From positions 1 through 64,000 of the IMG/VR virus record IMGVR_UViG_3300032053_000034: a DNA stretch of 64,000 bases. One strand, 5' to 3'. Origin of the DNA: a virus. A model generated the notes under the pieces. That model made no database searches and was not told the DNA's origin. It saw nothing but the letters and a program-made list of their open reading frames with translations. Both the position numbers and the translations under genes were made by a program. Shown piece after piece: positions 15,171 through 23,875 of this stretch (positions are counted from its first letter, which is position 1; each line of letters opens with the position of its first letter).

Positions 15171-16211
15171 ATGCCAGATCCTAAAAAGAAGGTTGTAAAA
15201 GATCCACAAGCAGAAGCTAAGGCTAGGATAGCAAGAGAAGCTCAAGAGTCCATTGATAGACAAAAGTCTAAGGTGAACTCTGAGAGTGCTGTTATGCAAA
15301 AGGCTCTTGCTGGTTTGAAAAATACACACAATGCAAAGTTACCTTCTGCGCCACAGGTTAAGAAAGGTCTTGAGCATGCTGCTTATATTAATCAAACTGA
15401 AAAAAATAAAGCACAGAGAGAATTAAAGCAGCAAAATGCCATTGTTTTTCCAACTAAAAAGGAAATGGAGGATGAGGCTTATGCTTCTAATCATAAAGCT
15501 GAAACACAGAAATTCTACAAAGAAGAGTATGATAAGAAAATAGAAAAAGAAAAAGAAGCAAGCCCAATTTATCACCCTTATGACAATGTTGTTGCGCCAG
15601 CTTTGGAAAAAATTATTGGTGAGAAAGGATTAAAAGCCACAGAGAAAATAGCAGGAAATCCTGCAGTTCAATCTGCCCTATTTGCAATGTTTTCAAAAGG
15701 GAAAGGGATGGGTAATAAGGTTCCTTATGCCCCTAAGCTGCCAGCGCCAAAAGTGGCATTTAATAAAGTAAAAGATTTTGGCCAAGGTACTGTAGGAAAT
15801 AAAATATATTCTGATGCAGGGCCTATAGAAGGAAAGTCTCCAGAATTTAATGCAGCTAGGAATTTTGGCAGGAAACTTGTTGAAAATCCAATCACAAAAC
15901 CACTTGCTGTTGGTACAGAAGCTACAATTAGACATGGTAAAAATGTCATTGGGTATCCTGGAAAACTAGTTGGTAAAGCTGCAAAAACTATAATGAACAA
16001 TAAAAAAAACTCAGCTATCATTGGTGGTGCTGGTGCTTATTTTCTAGGAAGAGCAGCGTCATATGATATTGGGGATCTTCCTGAAGATGATAATAGTAAA
16101 AACAAAAGCAAAGCACAAAGAGATAGTACTATGGCTAGGATTCAAAAAGAGTTGATGAATAGACAGTATATTGATAGTCTTGATAATCCAGAGAAGTACA
16201 AAGTTAAATAG
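15171..16211 (+). CDS. Hypothetical virion protein downstream of portal
   Basis: A 346-residue basic protein. The first 150 residues are a charged helical region (ARIAREAQESIDRQKSK, KAETQKFYKEEYDKKIEKEK), the middle is lysine-, glycine- and proline-rich, and a short hydrophobic glycine stretch (SAIIGGAGAYFLGRAA, about residues 283-298) precedes a polar end. This mix resembles internal virion proteins later in the operon. It starts with TC-ATG five bases after the portal stop. Its stop lies inside the leader repeat of the next gene. Function not established. Confidence 0.55.
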   Translation: MPDPKKKVVKDPQAEAKARIAREAQESIDRQKSKVNSESAVMQKALAGLKNTHNAKLPSAPQVKKGLEHAAYINQTEKNKAQRELKQQNAIVFPTKKEMEDEAYASNHKAETQKFYKEEYDKKIEKEKEASPIYHPYDNVVAPALEKIIGEKGLKATEKIAGNPAVQSALFAMFSKGKGMGNKVPYAPKLPAPKVAFNKVKDFGQGTVGNKIYSDAGPIEGKSPEFNAARNFGRKLVENPITKPLAVGTEATIRHGKNVIGYPGKLVGKAAKTIMNNKKNSAIIGGAGAYFLGRAASYDIGDLPEDDNSKNKSKAQRDSTMARIQKELMNRQYIDSLDNPEKYKVK

Positions 16212-16217
16212 TTAAAT
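16203..16217 (+). repeat. Leader repeat GTTAAATAGTTAAAT, copy 2
   Basis: Identical 15-mer to that at 7369-7383, ending 10 bases before ATG 16228 and overlapping the TAG stop of the gene before. Its recurrence at a fixed place ahead of genes suggests a translational or transcriptional leader element. Confidence 0.45.
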
Positions 16218-16227
16218 AGAAGATAAG

Positions 16228-17388
16228 ATGAGCGATTTACCAAAAGAAGAAATTGGAAACGGAGAGTTTCTAAAGTCAAAAGCAATAACAGTTGATGGAT
16301 TCTTTGACGAGGGTGAGAACCAATTCCAAATGGAAGAAGTTGCATCTAAAGCAATTACACCAGAACCTGTAAAAGAAATTGCCGTTATTAAAGATAAAGG
16401 TGGTGATACTCCTCCTGAGTTTGGTGATAAAGCAGATGCGCCAAAGCCTGAGGTAAAACCTGAAGAGGATAATGAAGAAAAGAAAACATTCTTTGGTGAT
16501 GAACCTGGAGAAGAGGTAAATGCAGATGGCTTTAGTGTTCTTCCTATTATTGAGGTTATTCATGATAAGTTTGGATGGGACTTTGACGCAGATGCCTTTA
16601 AAGGGGCAGACCTTTCAAATGTTGATACTCTTACTGATTACATTACAAATATTATTGAAGAAAATTCTAAGCCAGAGTATGCCAATAATATTTCTGAAAG
16701 CTTTGATCAGTATTTAAGAAATGGCGGAAGGCCTGAGCAATTCTTAGAAAACTATAACTCAGAAACAGACTATACTGTTATAGATCTTGAGGATGAAAAC
16801 AACTTAAGAATGCTTGGTGTAGAGTATTACACAAAGACTGGGCAATCAGTTGAGGAGGCTGAGGAAACAGTAAAAGATTTGGAAGAATCAAATGCTCTTG
16901 CTAAGTTAGCTCCAAAGTTTGTAAAGCAATTAGACTCTTGGCAAAAGAGTGAGTCTGCGGCAAATGAAAAAGCAAGGCTTGATGCATTAAAAAGTGATTA
17001 TGAAGCTTCTGAAAAAGCTCTTGAAAATACCTACAACACCATCCAATCTAAAGATGAGATAGCTGGTTTACCATTTAAGAACAAGGCAGATAAGGATAAG
17101 TTTTTTGAGTTTGCTTATGTTCCTGATAAGAAGGGAGAAACAGCATATCAGAAAATGTTTAAGGCTGATCCAGAAATGGAACTTAAAATGCTTATGTTTG
17201 CGTATAGAGGTATTAGTAAGGAAAAGATATTAGCAATGTCTACAGATAAGGCTACCAAAGATCTAAGAGTAAACTTAGAGAAGTTTACAGATTCTCAATC
17301 TAAACATACTTCTTCTCTTAATAAAGATGGGAAGAGTAAGAGGTTAGCTCCTGAAGACTTTAATGCTAATGACTGGATTATGGAATAG
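16228..17388 (+). CDS. Candidate scaffolding protein
   Basis: A 386-residue acidic protein directly upstream of the major capsid gene, the usual place for a scaffold. Residues 60-105 are strongly acidic and proline-rich (PKPEVKPEEDNEEKKTFFGDE). The centre is helical with coiled-coil potential (EEAEETVKDLEESNALAKL, AANEKARLDALKSDYEASEKALE), and the C-terminal 60 residues are charged and serine-rich, as in scaffold capsid-binding tails. Scaffolds fill the prohead and leave or are degraded before packaging. The name rests on position, acidity and helical content. Confidence 0.65.
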   Translation: MSDLPKEEIGNGEFLKSKAITVDGFFDEGENQFQMEEVASKAITPEPVKEIAVIKDKGGDTPPEFGDKADAPKPEVKPEEDNEEKKTFFGDEPGEEVNADGFSVLPIIEVIHDKFGWDFDADAFKGADLSNVDTLTDYITNIIEENSKPEYANNISESFDQYLRNGGRPEQFLENYNSETDYTVIDLEDENNLRMLGVEYYTKTGQSVEEAEETVKDLEESNALAKLAPKFVKQLDSWQKSESAANEKARLDALKSDYEASEKALENTYNTIQSKDEIAGLPFKNKADKDKFFEFAYVPDKKGETAYQKMFKADPEMELKMLMFAYRGISKEKILAMSTDKATKDLRVNLEKFTDSQSKHTSSLNKDGKSKRLAPEDFNANDWIME

Positions 17389-17426
17389 TAACTTTAAATT
17401 TTATATATAAAAAACAATAAGGAATC

Positions 17427-18878
17427 ATGGCAATTGATAAGATCAACAAACTGCAATGGCATAAGGTTAAAATCACTGATGGTAGCTTTACGGATAGCAA
17501 CTCATTAGCAACTAACCTGCTAACAAAACCAGAGATTTACAATACTCTTGCTTACGCAATGGGTGATAAATTCTTTACATCATTCCTTACTGCTGGTACA
17601 GGTAGAATTGCAAAGAATTACAAATCTCTTGGCAATGCCGAGTATATGTGGCCTTTAATGGGTGACATTACTAAACCAATCCAAATATCCGATGACCCAA
17701 CACCAGGTAATAAGGGAGCTGGCTTTGTGCCTTTCCAAATTGTCTTGGCTGAAAAATACTTCTTTGAAGGTTGTATTGTCAGATTTGAATCTGGTATTCA
17801 AGCAAGGGTACAATTAGAGCCTGTACAATTAGGTTCTGGATGGTTACACACTTGTGTAATTGTTGATAATGACCCAGCAGTTTTTATTCCTGCAGCTGAT
17901 ACAGTTGTTGGTAAGTTGGTAGCAATGTTCTACACAGCTTATGAAGAAGGGTCTAAAGGCGGTGGATCATTTGAAGCTTACCCAATGTGGTTCCAAAACC
18001 AAATGACTACTTTGCGTATGTCTTATGGTATGACTGGTTCTGCTGCAACAGATGTTATGGTGCTTGAAATGGGTAAAGAGTCAGGTAAGAAATCTTACAT
18101 GTGGCTTTATGCTTCTGAGTATCAGAAAATGATGTTGTGGGAACAACAAATGGAATATTACAGATTCTATGGTAAGTTCAACAAATTGTCAAGTGGTGAG
18201 ATTCCATTACAAGGAACTAATGGTAGACCTGTAAGAATTGGTGCTGGTATTTTAGACCAAATTGCTTCTGCAAACACTTGGAACTACAATACACTTACCA
18301 CTGACTTTTTTAATGATTTCTTGACTACTTTGCAAATTGCTTCTAGAGATGCTGAGAATAAGAAATTGATCATGGTAACTGGTGCTGCTGGTATGCAATC
18401 ATTCTCAAAAGCAATTCTTCAAGAGTACAAAAACTATCAAATTGTGGATACAACTTTCACTACCAAGTCAAATGGTAAGTTGAAATTTGAAAACCAAAAC
18501 TGGAGAACATACACAGGCTTGCTTGGTACTGAGCTTACAGTGGTTTACAACCCAATGTTTGATGACAAAACTAAGTTCACAACCATTGATCCACAAACAG
18601 GATATACTAAAGAGTCTTCAAGAATGGTATTCTTAGACTTCTCTGATTATGCAAATGAGCCAAACATCTCTATGGTGACTAAAGGCGCAGATGGTAGAAA
18701 CAGAAGTATGTTAATGTGGTACACTGCAGGTTCTACTTCACCTGAACCTGGTCAAGATTCTGGTGTTAGTAAAACATTAAGATCATCTTCTTTTGATGGT
18801 TTTGAATGTCACTTCTTATCTGAACAAGGTATCAAGGTAACTAACCCATTAGCTTGTGGTCAATTGATCAGAGCATAA
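17427..18878 (+). CDS. Major capsid protein
   Basis: A 483-residue protein matching the crAss-like major capsid pattern: the N-terminal arm (SNSLATNLLTKPEIYNTL), then a segment like FFTSFLTAGTGRIAKNYKSL with YMWPLMG, shared in form with other crAss capsid proteins, and a HK97-type core. It forms the icosahedral shell. Its start has TC-ATG context and an A-rich leader. A strong hairpin terminator follows at 18889, which would raise its transcript relative to genes further on. Codon choice favours abundant codons (for example GGT and AAC) more than neighbours, as expected for the most abundant virion protein. Confidence 0.85.
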   Translation: MAIDKINKLQWHKVKITDGSFTDSNSLATNLLTKPEIYNTLAYAMGDKFFTSFLTAGTGRIAKNYKSLGNAEYMWPLMGDITKPIQISDDPTPGNKGAGFVPFQIVLAEKYFFEGCIVRFESGIQARVQLEPVQLGSGWLHTCVIVDNDPAVFIPAADTVVGKLVAMFYTAYEEGSKGGGSFEAYPMWFQNQMTTLRMSYGMTGSAATDVMVLEMGKESGKKSYMWLYASEYQKMMLWEQQMEYYRFYGKFNKLSSGEIPLQGTNGRPVRIGAGILDQIASANTWNYNTLTTDFFNDFLTTLQIASRDAENKKLIMVTGAAGMQSFSKAILQEYKNYQIVDTTFTTKSNGKLKFENQNWRTYTGLLGTELTVVYNPMFDDKTKFTTIDPQTGYTKESSRMVFLDFSDYANEPNISMVTKGADGRNRSMLMWYTAGSTSPEPGQDSGVSKTLRSSSFDGFECHFLSEQGIKVTNPLACGQLIRA

Positions 18879-18888
18879 ATTAAACTTA

Positions 18889-18922
18889 ACAGAGTGTCAT
18901 TAGTGACACTCTGTTATTTTAT
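18889..18922 (+). terminator. Terminator after major capsid gene
   Basis: A perfect 11-bp stem (ACAGAGTGTCA, loop TTAG, TGACACTCTGT) followed by TATTTTATTT, starting 10 bases after the capsid stop. The genes beyond are on the same strand, so it probably acts as a partial terminator that sets the capsid transcript level. Confidence 0.8.
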
Positions 18923-18928
18923 TTATTT

Positions 18929-18940
18929 GTTAAATAGTTA
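18929..18940 (+). repeat. Leader repeat core GTTAAATAGTTA, copy 3
   Basis: Twelve bases identical to the core of the 15-mers at 7369 and 16203, ending 16 bases before ATG 18957 and just after the capsid terminator. Confidence 0.4.
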
Positions 18941-18956
18941 GAAATTAATTAGTTAT

Positions 18957-19832
18957 ATGGGATTTACAAACAAAAAACCAGTTGCTCCTGTAGATGAAGC
19001 TCCTGTTGAAAAACTAAATGATGATACAATCCTTGCAATAGCCAATACACCGGTAAAAACAAAGATTAAACACATTGTAAATATTAAGCCAGTAGAAACT
19101 ACTGGAGGTACAGTTAAGTCAAACCTAAATGGCGGTAAGGTTAATAAGTTATTACCAAATGGAACTTTGATTCTGGCTACACAAAAAGACGAATATGACA
19201 ATCCAATTGAGTTTATCTCAGAGGAAGAATTTGAATTATTGGTAAGGAAATTTAATCCTAGAGCCAATTACAGAGATTTTCTTTTGGGCTATCAATTGAG
19301 ATTTACAGATAAAGGATTAAAACTTGATGTTGCAGTTCCTGATAATATGGTTAAATACAAGTTCTGCCAAGTGCATTCTTGGATTGCTAGTTCAAAATCA
19401 GGAGCAAACCCAGCAATTCATTTCTTCTTTATTGAAGATGAAACTGCAGAGGCAAAAATTTCTAACCTTAAAATGGAGGTAGAACTTGATTGCTTTGCAG
19501 CACTGAAAAAAATGTCATCAGTTGATAGAAGAGATTTCTTGAAATTGTATGGAATAGTTCCAGATACATTCTCTGATGAGATTGTATTAAAAAGGCTTAG
19601 AGATTTTATTGCTGTTGATCCAGAGAAGTTTATTTTGCGTTATGATGATATTCACAAAGCAATTAAAATTCTTATCAGCTCTTTAATATTGAAAGGAGTC
19701 TTAAGAAGAAATGGTAAGTCAATCTTCTATGAAGAAACCTGTATTGGTGGAAATGAAGAACTTGCTGTTGAGTATTTGAATAATGGTGCAAATGATGACT
19801 TGTTAACACAGCTTTATAGGCTGAATAAATAA
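18957..19832 (+). CDS. Hypothetical structural-module protein
   Basis: A 291-residue protein. The first 35 residues are charged and flexible (KKPVAPVDEAPVEKLNDD). The middle carries a beta-rich region (FLLGYQLRFTDKGLKLDVAV, HFFFIEDETAEAKISNL) and the last 110 residues are helical, resembling a helix-turn-helix-like bundle (SVDRRDFLKLYGIVPD, IHKAIKILISSLILKGVL). It follows the capsid gene and terminator and overlaps the next start by TAATG. Role in capsid or connector assembly is inferred from position only. Confidence 0.6.
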   Translation: MGFTNKKPVAPVDEAPVEKLNDDTILAIANTPVKTKIKHIVNIKPVETTGGTVKSNLNGGKVNKLLPNGTLILATQKDEYDNPIEFISEEEFELLVRKFNPRANYRDFLLGYQLRFTDKGLKLDVAVPDNMVKYKFCQVHSWIASSKSGANPAIHFFFIEDETAEAKISNLKMEVELDCFAALKKMSSVDRRDFLKLYGIVPDTFSDEIVLKRLRDFIAVDPEKFILRYDDIHKAIKILISSLILKGVLRRNGKSIFYEETCIGGNEELAVEYLNNGANDDLLTQLYRLNK

Positions 19833-20551
19833 TGACACTAACAGAATCTCTTGATAGTACTAGATACCAACTAGATAAATCTGGGTCTCACGCTCTGGCT
19901 GACTTTCAGCCAGAGGATTTGGCCTTTTGGATGGATGAGGCTACTAAAGAGTTTGTGAAGTTAAGGTATGGTATTAATAACAATGTTCAAAAGTCATTTG
20001 AAACTACTGAAAAAAGAGTTGATGATATTAGAACACTTGTTACAACTACTGATAATTTAACCTTTATTCCTGCACCAGATTATAATTTTGGTGTACAACA
20101 AGGTGTCAATGTTTTACAAGCAACACTTCCAATTGATTATTGGATATTATCCAATGTAATTGGGTATGGGTATTTGGGAAATTGTTTCTCTAAGGTTTTA
20201 AGAACAAAACAAATTAGTCATGATGAAATAGCGGCTGCTCTTGCTGATCCTTTTAATAGACCAACAGGAACAAAGCTACTTTATATGTTTGAGCAAAAGA
20301 CTATAATTATATTTGTAGTTCCTGGCTTAGTTACTGATAAGTTTCTTATTACGTATATAAGAAGACCAAAATCAATATTAGCAACACTGATAGGAGATCC
20401 TGTGAATGCATATACAAATATGAACTCACAAATAGAACTTCCAGACCTTGTTCATAATGAGATAGTGAAACTTTGTGTTAGAATGATTCTTGAAAATATT
20501 GAATCAGGAAGATATAACACTATCCTTAACGAGTATAAAGACGTTGAATAG
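19832..20551 (+). CDS. Candidate connector or tail ring protein
   Basis: A 239-residue protein with an N-terminal helical region (HALADFQPEDLAFWMDEATKE), a beta-rich middle (LQATLPIDYWILSN, TKLLYMFEQKTIIIFVV, FLITYIRRPKSI) and a C-terminal helix (LPDLVHNEIVKLCVRMILEN). This helix-sheet-helix plan fits the small ring or adaptor proteins between portal and tail in crAss-like virions. The gene is coupled by TAATG to the one before. No specific adaptor family is certain; position in the head-tail module supports the call. Confidence 0.55.
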   Translation: MTLTESLDSTRYQLDKSGSHALADFQPEDLAFWMDEATKEFVKLRYGINNNVQKSFETTEKRVDDIRTLVTTTDNLTFIPAPDYNFGVQQGVNVLQATLPIDYWILSNVIGYGYLGNCFSKVLRTKQISHDEIAAALADPFNRPTGTKLLYMFEQKTIIIFVVPGLVTDKFLITYIRRPKSILATLIGDPVNAYTNMNSQIELPDLVHNEIVKLCVRMILENIESGRYNTILNEYKDVE

Positions 20552-20601
20552 TATGTTCTATTTAACTAACAGATAACACAAACTTCAAATTTAAAAAAGA
20601 G

Positions 20602-21741
20602 ATGAGTACTATTGTAGGCAAAAGCGTGCTTGATGTAGAGATTGGAACTGATTATTCCGCTTTAGCATCACCTCCAACAAATCAACTTGGTGTTATAGAT
20701 TTCCCAGCAGGGATTGCTACCACCAATGCTACCACATCCAATGCAATTCAGTTTATTCAGTCTTGTATTGAGAATGGACAACCAATCAGAAGGTTGTCTA
20801 ATTACATTCAAAAAGGACAAATACAGAGATACACTCAACAAAACTTTATTGCATTAAACACGCAGACTGGTATTGTTAGTTTTACTGGATTTGTTCCATT
20901 GGTAAATGTCAATTACAATTTTGCAATTGAAAGAAAAGATTCACAATCTTTTGAAGTATTCAGACACAATTATGTAATTAATGGTGGTACAACTGTTGCT
21001 TTAACTCTTGCTCAATTCTTAGCACAAGTTGTTACATTGGTTAATGCTGATTTCAATTACAATGAAATTACAGCAACAATCAATAGTACAACTGCTGGTG
21101 AATTATTGCTTGCTGGCAAAGCTAACAAGTCTGACATTACCTTTGAGTTTATTCTTGGAACCAACTTCCCAACAAACATTGTCCCAACATATGTTGGTGC
21201 TGATAAAGGTGTTGGAGCATATCCTACAGTTTCAGAAATGGAGCAGTATTATAAAGGATATAGGGGTCTTCAGATAAACTGGGTTCCTGCTGATTACAAT
21301 GGTGGAACTACATTCTATTATGCACAAGACAGAATCCTTGCAGGTGTTCCAACCGCAACTGGTACTTTGGGTTCAACAACAGTAACTCTTACTGCTGATC
21401 AAGCTGGTACTTATGCCTTAAGAGCTGGACAAGCAATTGTAATCCTTGGTAATACTTATGTGATTGCTAAGAAAACAGCACTTGTGATTGAATTGAATAT
21501 TCCTGCATTGACAGCAATTCCTGCATTAACACCAGTATCAATGTATGTTGGTTATGACACCTTTACTGTTGTTCATAGACATTATTATTCTGGATTATCT
21601 GAAGGCAACTCCAATGCTCCAATTGTGTCAACTGCTTATGTTGCTTCTTTAGTGGCAGCCCCATCTGCAGGTAGTACAGCATTGACTACACTGTTAAGTT
21701 CTGGAACAACAAACTTAGCGGTAAGCTGGATTGGTAATTAA
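20602..21741 (+). CDS. Candidate auxiliary capsid or abundant structural protein
   Basis: A 379-residue beta-rich protein, high in T, N, A and V (VIDFPAGIATTNATTSNAIQ, TIVGKSVLDV). It contains an Ig-like segment (TGTLGSTTVTLTADQAGTYA) and an alanine/serine/threonine-rich end. It lacks transmembrane or enzymatic motifs. It has its own 50-bp leader and is followed by a strong terminator, the same arrangement as the major capsid gene, suggesting high expression. In crAss001 an auxiliary capsid protein lies a few genes after the capsid gene. The assignment is inference. Confidence 0.5.
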   Translation: MSTIVGKSVLDVEIGTDYSALASPPTNQLGVIDFPAGIATTNATTSNAIQFIQSCIENGQPIRRLSNYIQKGQIQRYTQQNFIALNTQTGIVSFTGFVPLVNVNYNFAIERKDSQSFEVFRHNYVINGGTTVALTLAQFLAQVVTLVNADFNYNEITATINSTTAGELLLAGKANKSDITFEFILGTNFPTNIVPTYVGADKGVGAYPTVSEMEQYYKGYRGLQINWVPADYNGGTTFYYAQDRILAGVPTATGTLGSTTVTLTADQAGTYALRAGQAIVILGNTYVIAKKTALVIELNIPALTAIPALTPVSMYVGYDTFTVVHRHYYSGLSEGNSNAPIVSTAYVASLVAAPSAGSTALTTLLSSGTTNLAVSWIGN

Positions 21742-21764
21742 TTAATATTGGGGTGATTAAAATT

Positions 21765-21798
21765 AAAGCCACACTCTTTGGGTGTGGCTTTTTTTATT
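21765..21798 (+). terminator. Terminator after 20602-21741
   Basis: Stem AAAGCCACAC and GTGTGGCTTT (10 bp) with loop TCTTTGG, then a T-rich run (TTTTTTATTTT). It lies within 25 bases of the stop. It also rules out the earlier in-frame start at 21778 for the next gene, because that start would lie inside the hairpin. Confidence 0.85.
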
Positions 21799-21831
21799 TT
21801 AATATTCGTATATTATCTAAACATAAAGGTG

Positions 21832-22506
21832 ATGGCAACATACGCAGAAATTGTAAATAACCTTAGAAACATATATTCTAGTGGTATCTCAAGCGATGAC
21901 TATAACATTGAAGATGAGCAGCTTTTGTTTATTTTTAATACATATAGGGCATTATTTATTAGGAGAGAACTTGATAAAGGCTCTGCAATTAATTCAAATC
22001 TGGTTCAAGATTTTTGTATTAATATGGAGTGTGGGGATTATTCTGATTGTTGCCCTGGTCTTGATACTGGAACAAGAATCATGAAAAGTGTACAGAAATT
22101 ACCAACAGTTATTGACTCAAAGTTTATGAGTTTACTTATGAAGATTGGTAGTGCTGATGGCTCTGTCTCATACCAAATAGTACCAGAGACTCAGGTTAGA
22201 TGGAATTATAATAAGTATACCGGAAAGTTGATTAAGGTTTGGATTAAAAACAACCATGTATTAGCAATAAACATGGATCCAGCAGTAACTACACTTTCTG
22301 TATCAGGAGTATTTGAACATCCACACTTTATAAGTGGAGCAGGAACATGTGATGGTGGATGTTTTTCTTGGGATGAGACTTACCCAATAGCTGCATCAAT
22401 GATTCCGATCATTAATAGTGAAATACTTTCAAAAGAACTTAGAATCATTTCTTCAACTAATCCTGATATTCAAAATGATACTAATAACCAAAGAGGCCAA
22501 GGATAG
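21832..22506 (+). CDS. Candidate tail connector protein
   Basis: A 224-residue protein starting MATYAEIVNNLRNIYSSG. The start at ATG 21832 is chosen because the only earlier ATG-like start lies in a terminator hairpin. The N-terminal helices (EDEQLLFIFNTYRALFIRRE) are followed by a cysteine-containing loop (CINMECGDYSDCCPG), a beta domain (RWNYNKYTGKLIKVWIKNN) and a Cys pair (GTCDGGCFSWDETYP). This helix-then-sheet plan and the position fit a tail ring or adaptor protein conserved in crAss-like phages. Function by context. Confidence 0.55.
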   Translation: MATYAEIVNNLRNIYSSGISSDDYNIEDEQLLFIFNTYRALFIRRELDKGSAINSNLVQDFCINMECGDYSDCCPGLDTGTRIMKSVQKLPTVIDSKFMSLLMKIGSADGSVSYQIVPETQVRWNYNKYTGKLIKVWIKNNHVLAINMDPAVTTLSVSGVFEHPHFISGAGTCDGGCFSWDETYPIAASMIPIINSEILSKELRIISSTNPDIQNDTNNQRGQG

Positions 22507-22981
22507 GATTCTTAATGATCAGGTTAATGATCTACAAGATTTTACAGAGATTTCTTCTGGGGTCTTTGGATTACACGGAAAGAATATATATCCCGCAGGT
22601 TTTGATTATGACAGAATGAAAATGTCCTACTCTCTTTGTAAGATGAATAACAAATCTTTAAAAATGAAGAGGGGGGAGTTTCTCGAAGTAATTAAAGTTC
22701 TTGGCGAAGTTATTATGGATTTTTTATTAGATTATGAGATAATTCATTTAAGAGGAATTGGTACAATATTCTTTGCTGGTGTAGAAAGGTTTACTTCTAA
22801 GTATACTATCAGAAAGTGCAGAAAAGATAATACCCAAGGATTGGCAAGTTTAAAGTGTAAACTTATTCCTTCATGGAGAATGAAGTATACAGTATTGCAC
22901 ACTAGGGAAACTAATAAAAGATTGATTGAGTTTCATAGGGGCGGTAACTCTTTCCCTTCTTACTTTGTAAACAAGAAATGA
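22475..22981 (+). CDS. HU/IHF-fold-like protein of the structural module
   Basis: A 168-residue protein starting MILITKEAKDRILNDQVND, overlapping the gene before by 32 nt. Residues about 70-105 resemble the HU/IHF core: a helix (GEFLEVIKVLGEVIMDFLL) then YEIIHLRGIGTIFFAG, similar to the helix-strand-turn of HU proteins; the rest is basic (TIRKCRKDNTQG). crAss-like phages are known to carry IHF-like genes within the tail module, which supports the call. The DNA-contact arm is not obvious. It may bind the packaged DNA end or act as a connector. Confidence 0.5.
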   Translation: MILITKEAKDRILNDQVNDLQDFTEISSGVFGLHGKNIYPAGFDYDRMKMSYSLCKMNNKSLKMKRGEFLEVIKVLGEVIMDFLLDYEIIHLRGIGTIFFAGVERFTSKYTIRKCRKDNTQGLASLKCKLIPSWRMKYTVLHTRETNKRLIEFHRGGNSFPSYFVNKK

Positions 22982-22982
22982 C

Positions 22983-23864
22983 ATGGTTAATAAATACACA
23001 TCCATAAAAGTTCTCATAACTAAGATTGTTAGGGACCTGAATATGACCAATGATGAAAGGATCTGGGACACTATAGAGTGGATTGCTGAGGGACTTGAAC
23101 ACATTGGTAGTTATAACCAGTATGTTGCAAAAGGTATTCAGTTTGAACTTTGTGACAGCTTTAAGTATCCTATTCCTTGCGACCTGGTTAAGCTTACAGC
23201 AATGAATACCGGAGGTAGACCATTATCATATTTGACCGGAACTATGGACATGCAGGATGCCAAATTCTTCAAACAGCCATATACACAGCCAGTACCTAAA
23301 ATATGTGGTGAATTTACTCAGGCAGATGGAACCCCAATTTTCATAAATTGTGGGACTGGTAATATAAACAATCCAAACAATGTAAATGGAAATGAAACTA
23401 TTGCTACTGCTGCTGGTAATTCTGGCTTTACCAATACTAGACCAGGATATGTTGTTAATGGTGGCTGGTTTAATTTCAATTTTTCTTCTGGCCTTGTTTC
23501 TCTTTCTTATCTTGGTCTTCTTGTGGATTGCGATGGATACCCAATGATTCCTGATATGGCATCTGTTAGAGAAGCTTTGTTCAAATATGTTGTAATGAAG
23601 TTCTATTATTCTAAGTATATTCTTGGACAAATACCCCCATCAGTATACAGGGATATGCAAGAAGATTGGCATTGGTATTGTTCTCAAGCAAGAGGAGAAA
23701 TGAACATGCCTACTCTTGATAAAATGGAAAGCATTAAGAATAACTGGCTTAGACTTAAACCTCTATTGCAGCAAGAGTCTTATGGCTTTACAGATATTGG
23801 TGTTAACTCAAGAACTAATGGCCTGGGCGCTATTGGCTTGACTGGAAATAATGGTATCCTTTAA
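22983..23864 (+). CDS. Candidate tail ring protein upstream of the muzzle gene
   Basis: A 293-residue protein with an N-terminal helical domain (TNDERIWDTIEWIAEGLEHI), a central beta domain with an asparagine-rich loop (NNPNNVNGNETIATAAGNSG), and a C-terminal helical part (VREALFKYVVMKFYYSKYIL, EDWHWYCSQARGEM). The same plan and the position directly before the muzzle gene match the ring protein gp43 of crAss001, where gp44 is the muzzle (from memory). It would form a ring beneath the portal to build the tail barrel. Confidence 0.6.
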   Translation: MVNKYTSIKVLITKIVRDLNMTNDERIWDTIEWIAEGLEHIGSYNQYVAKGIQFELCDSFKYPIPCDLVKLTAMNTGGRPLSYLTGTMDMQDAKFFKQPYTQPVPKICGEFTQADGTPIFINCGTGNINNPNNVNGNETIATAAGNSGFTNTRPGYVVNGGWFNFNFSSGLVSLSYLGLLVDCDGYPMIPDMASVREALFKYVVMKFYYSKYILGQIPPSVYRDMQEDWHWYCSQARGEMNMPTLDKMESIKNNWLRLKPLLQQESYGFTDIGVNSRTNGLGAIGLTGNNGIL

Positions 23865-23875
23865 TAGAAACTGCA

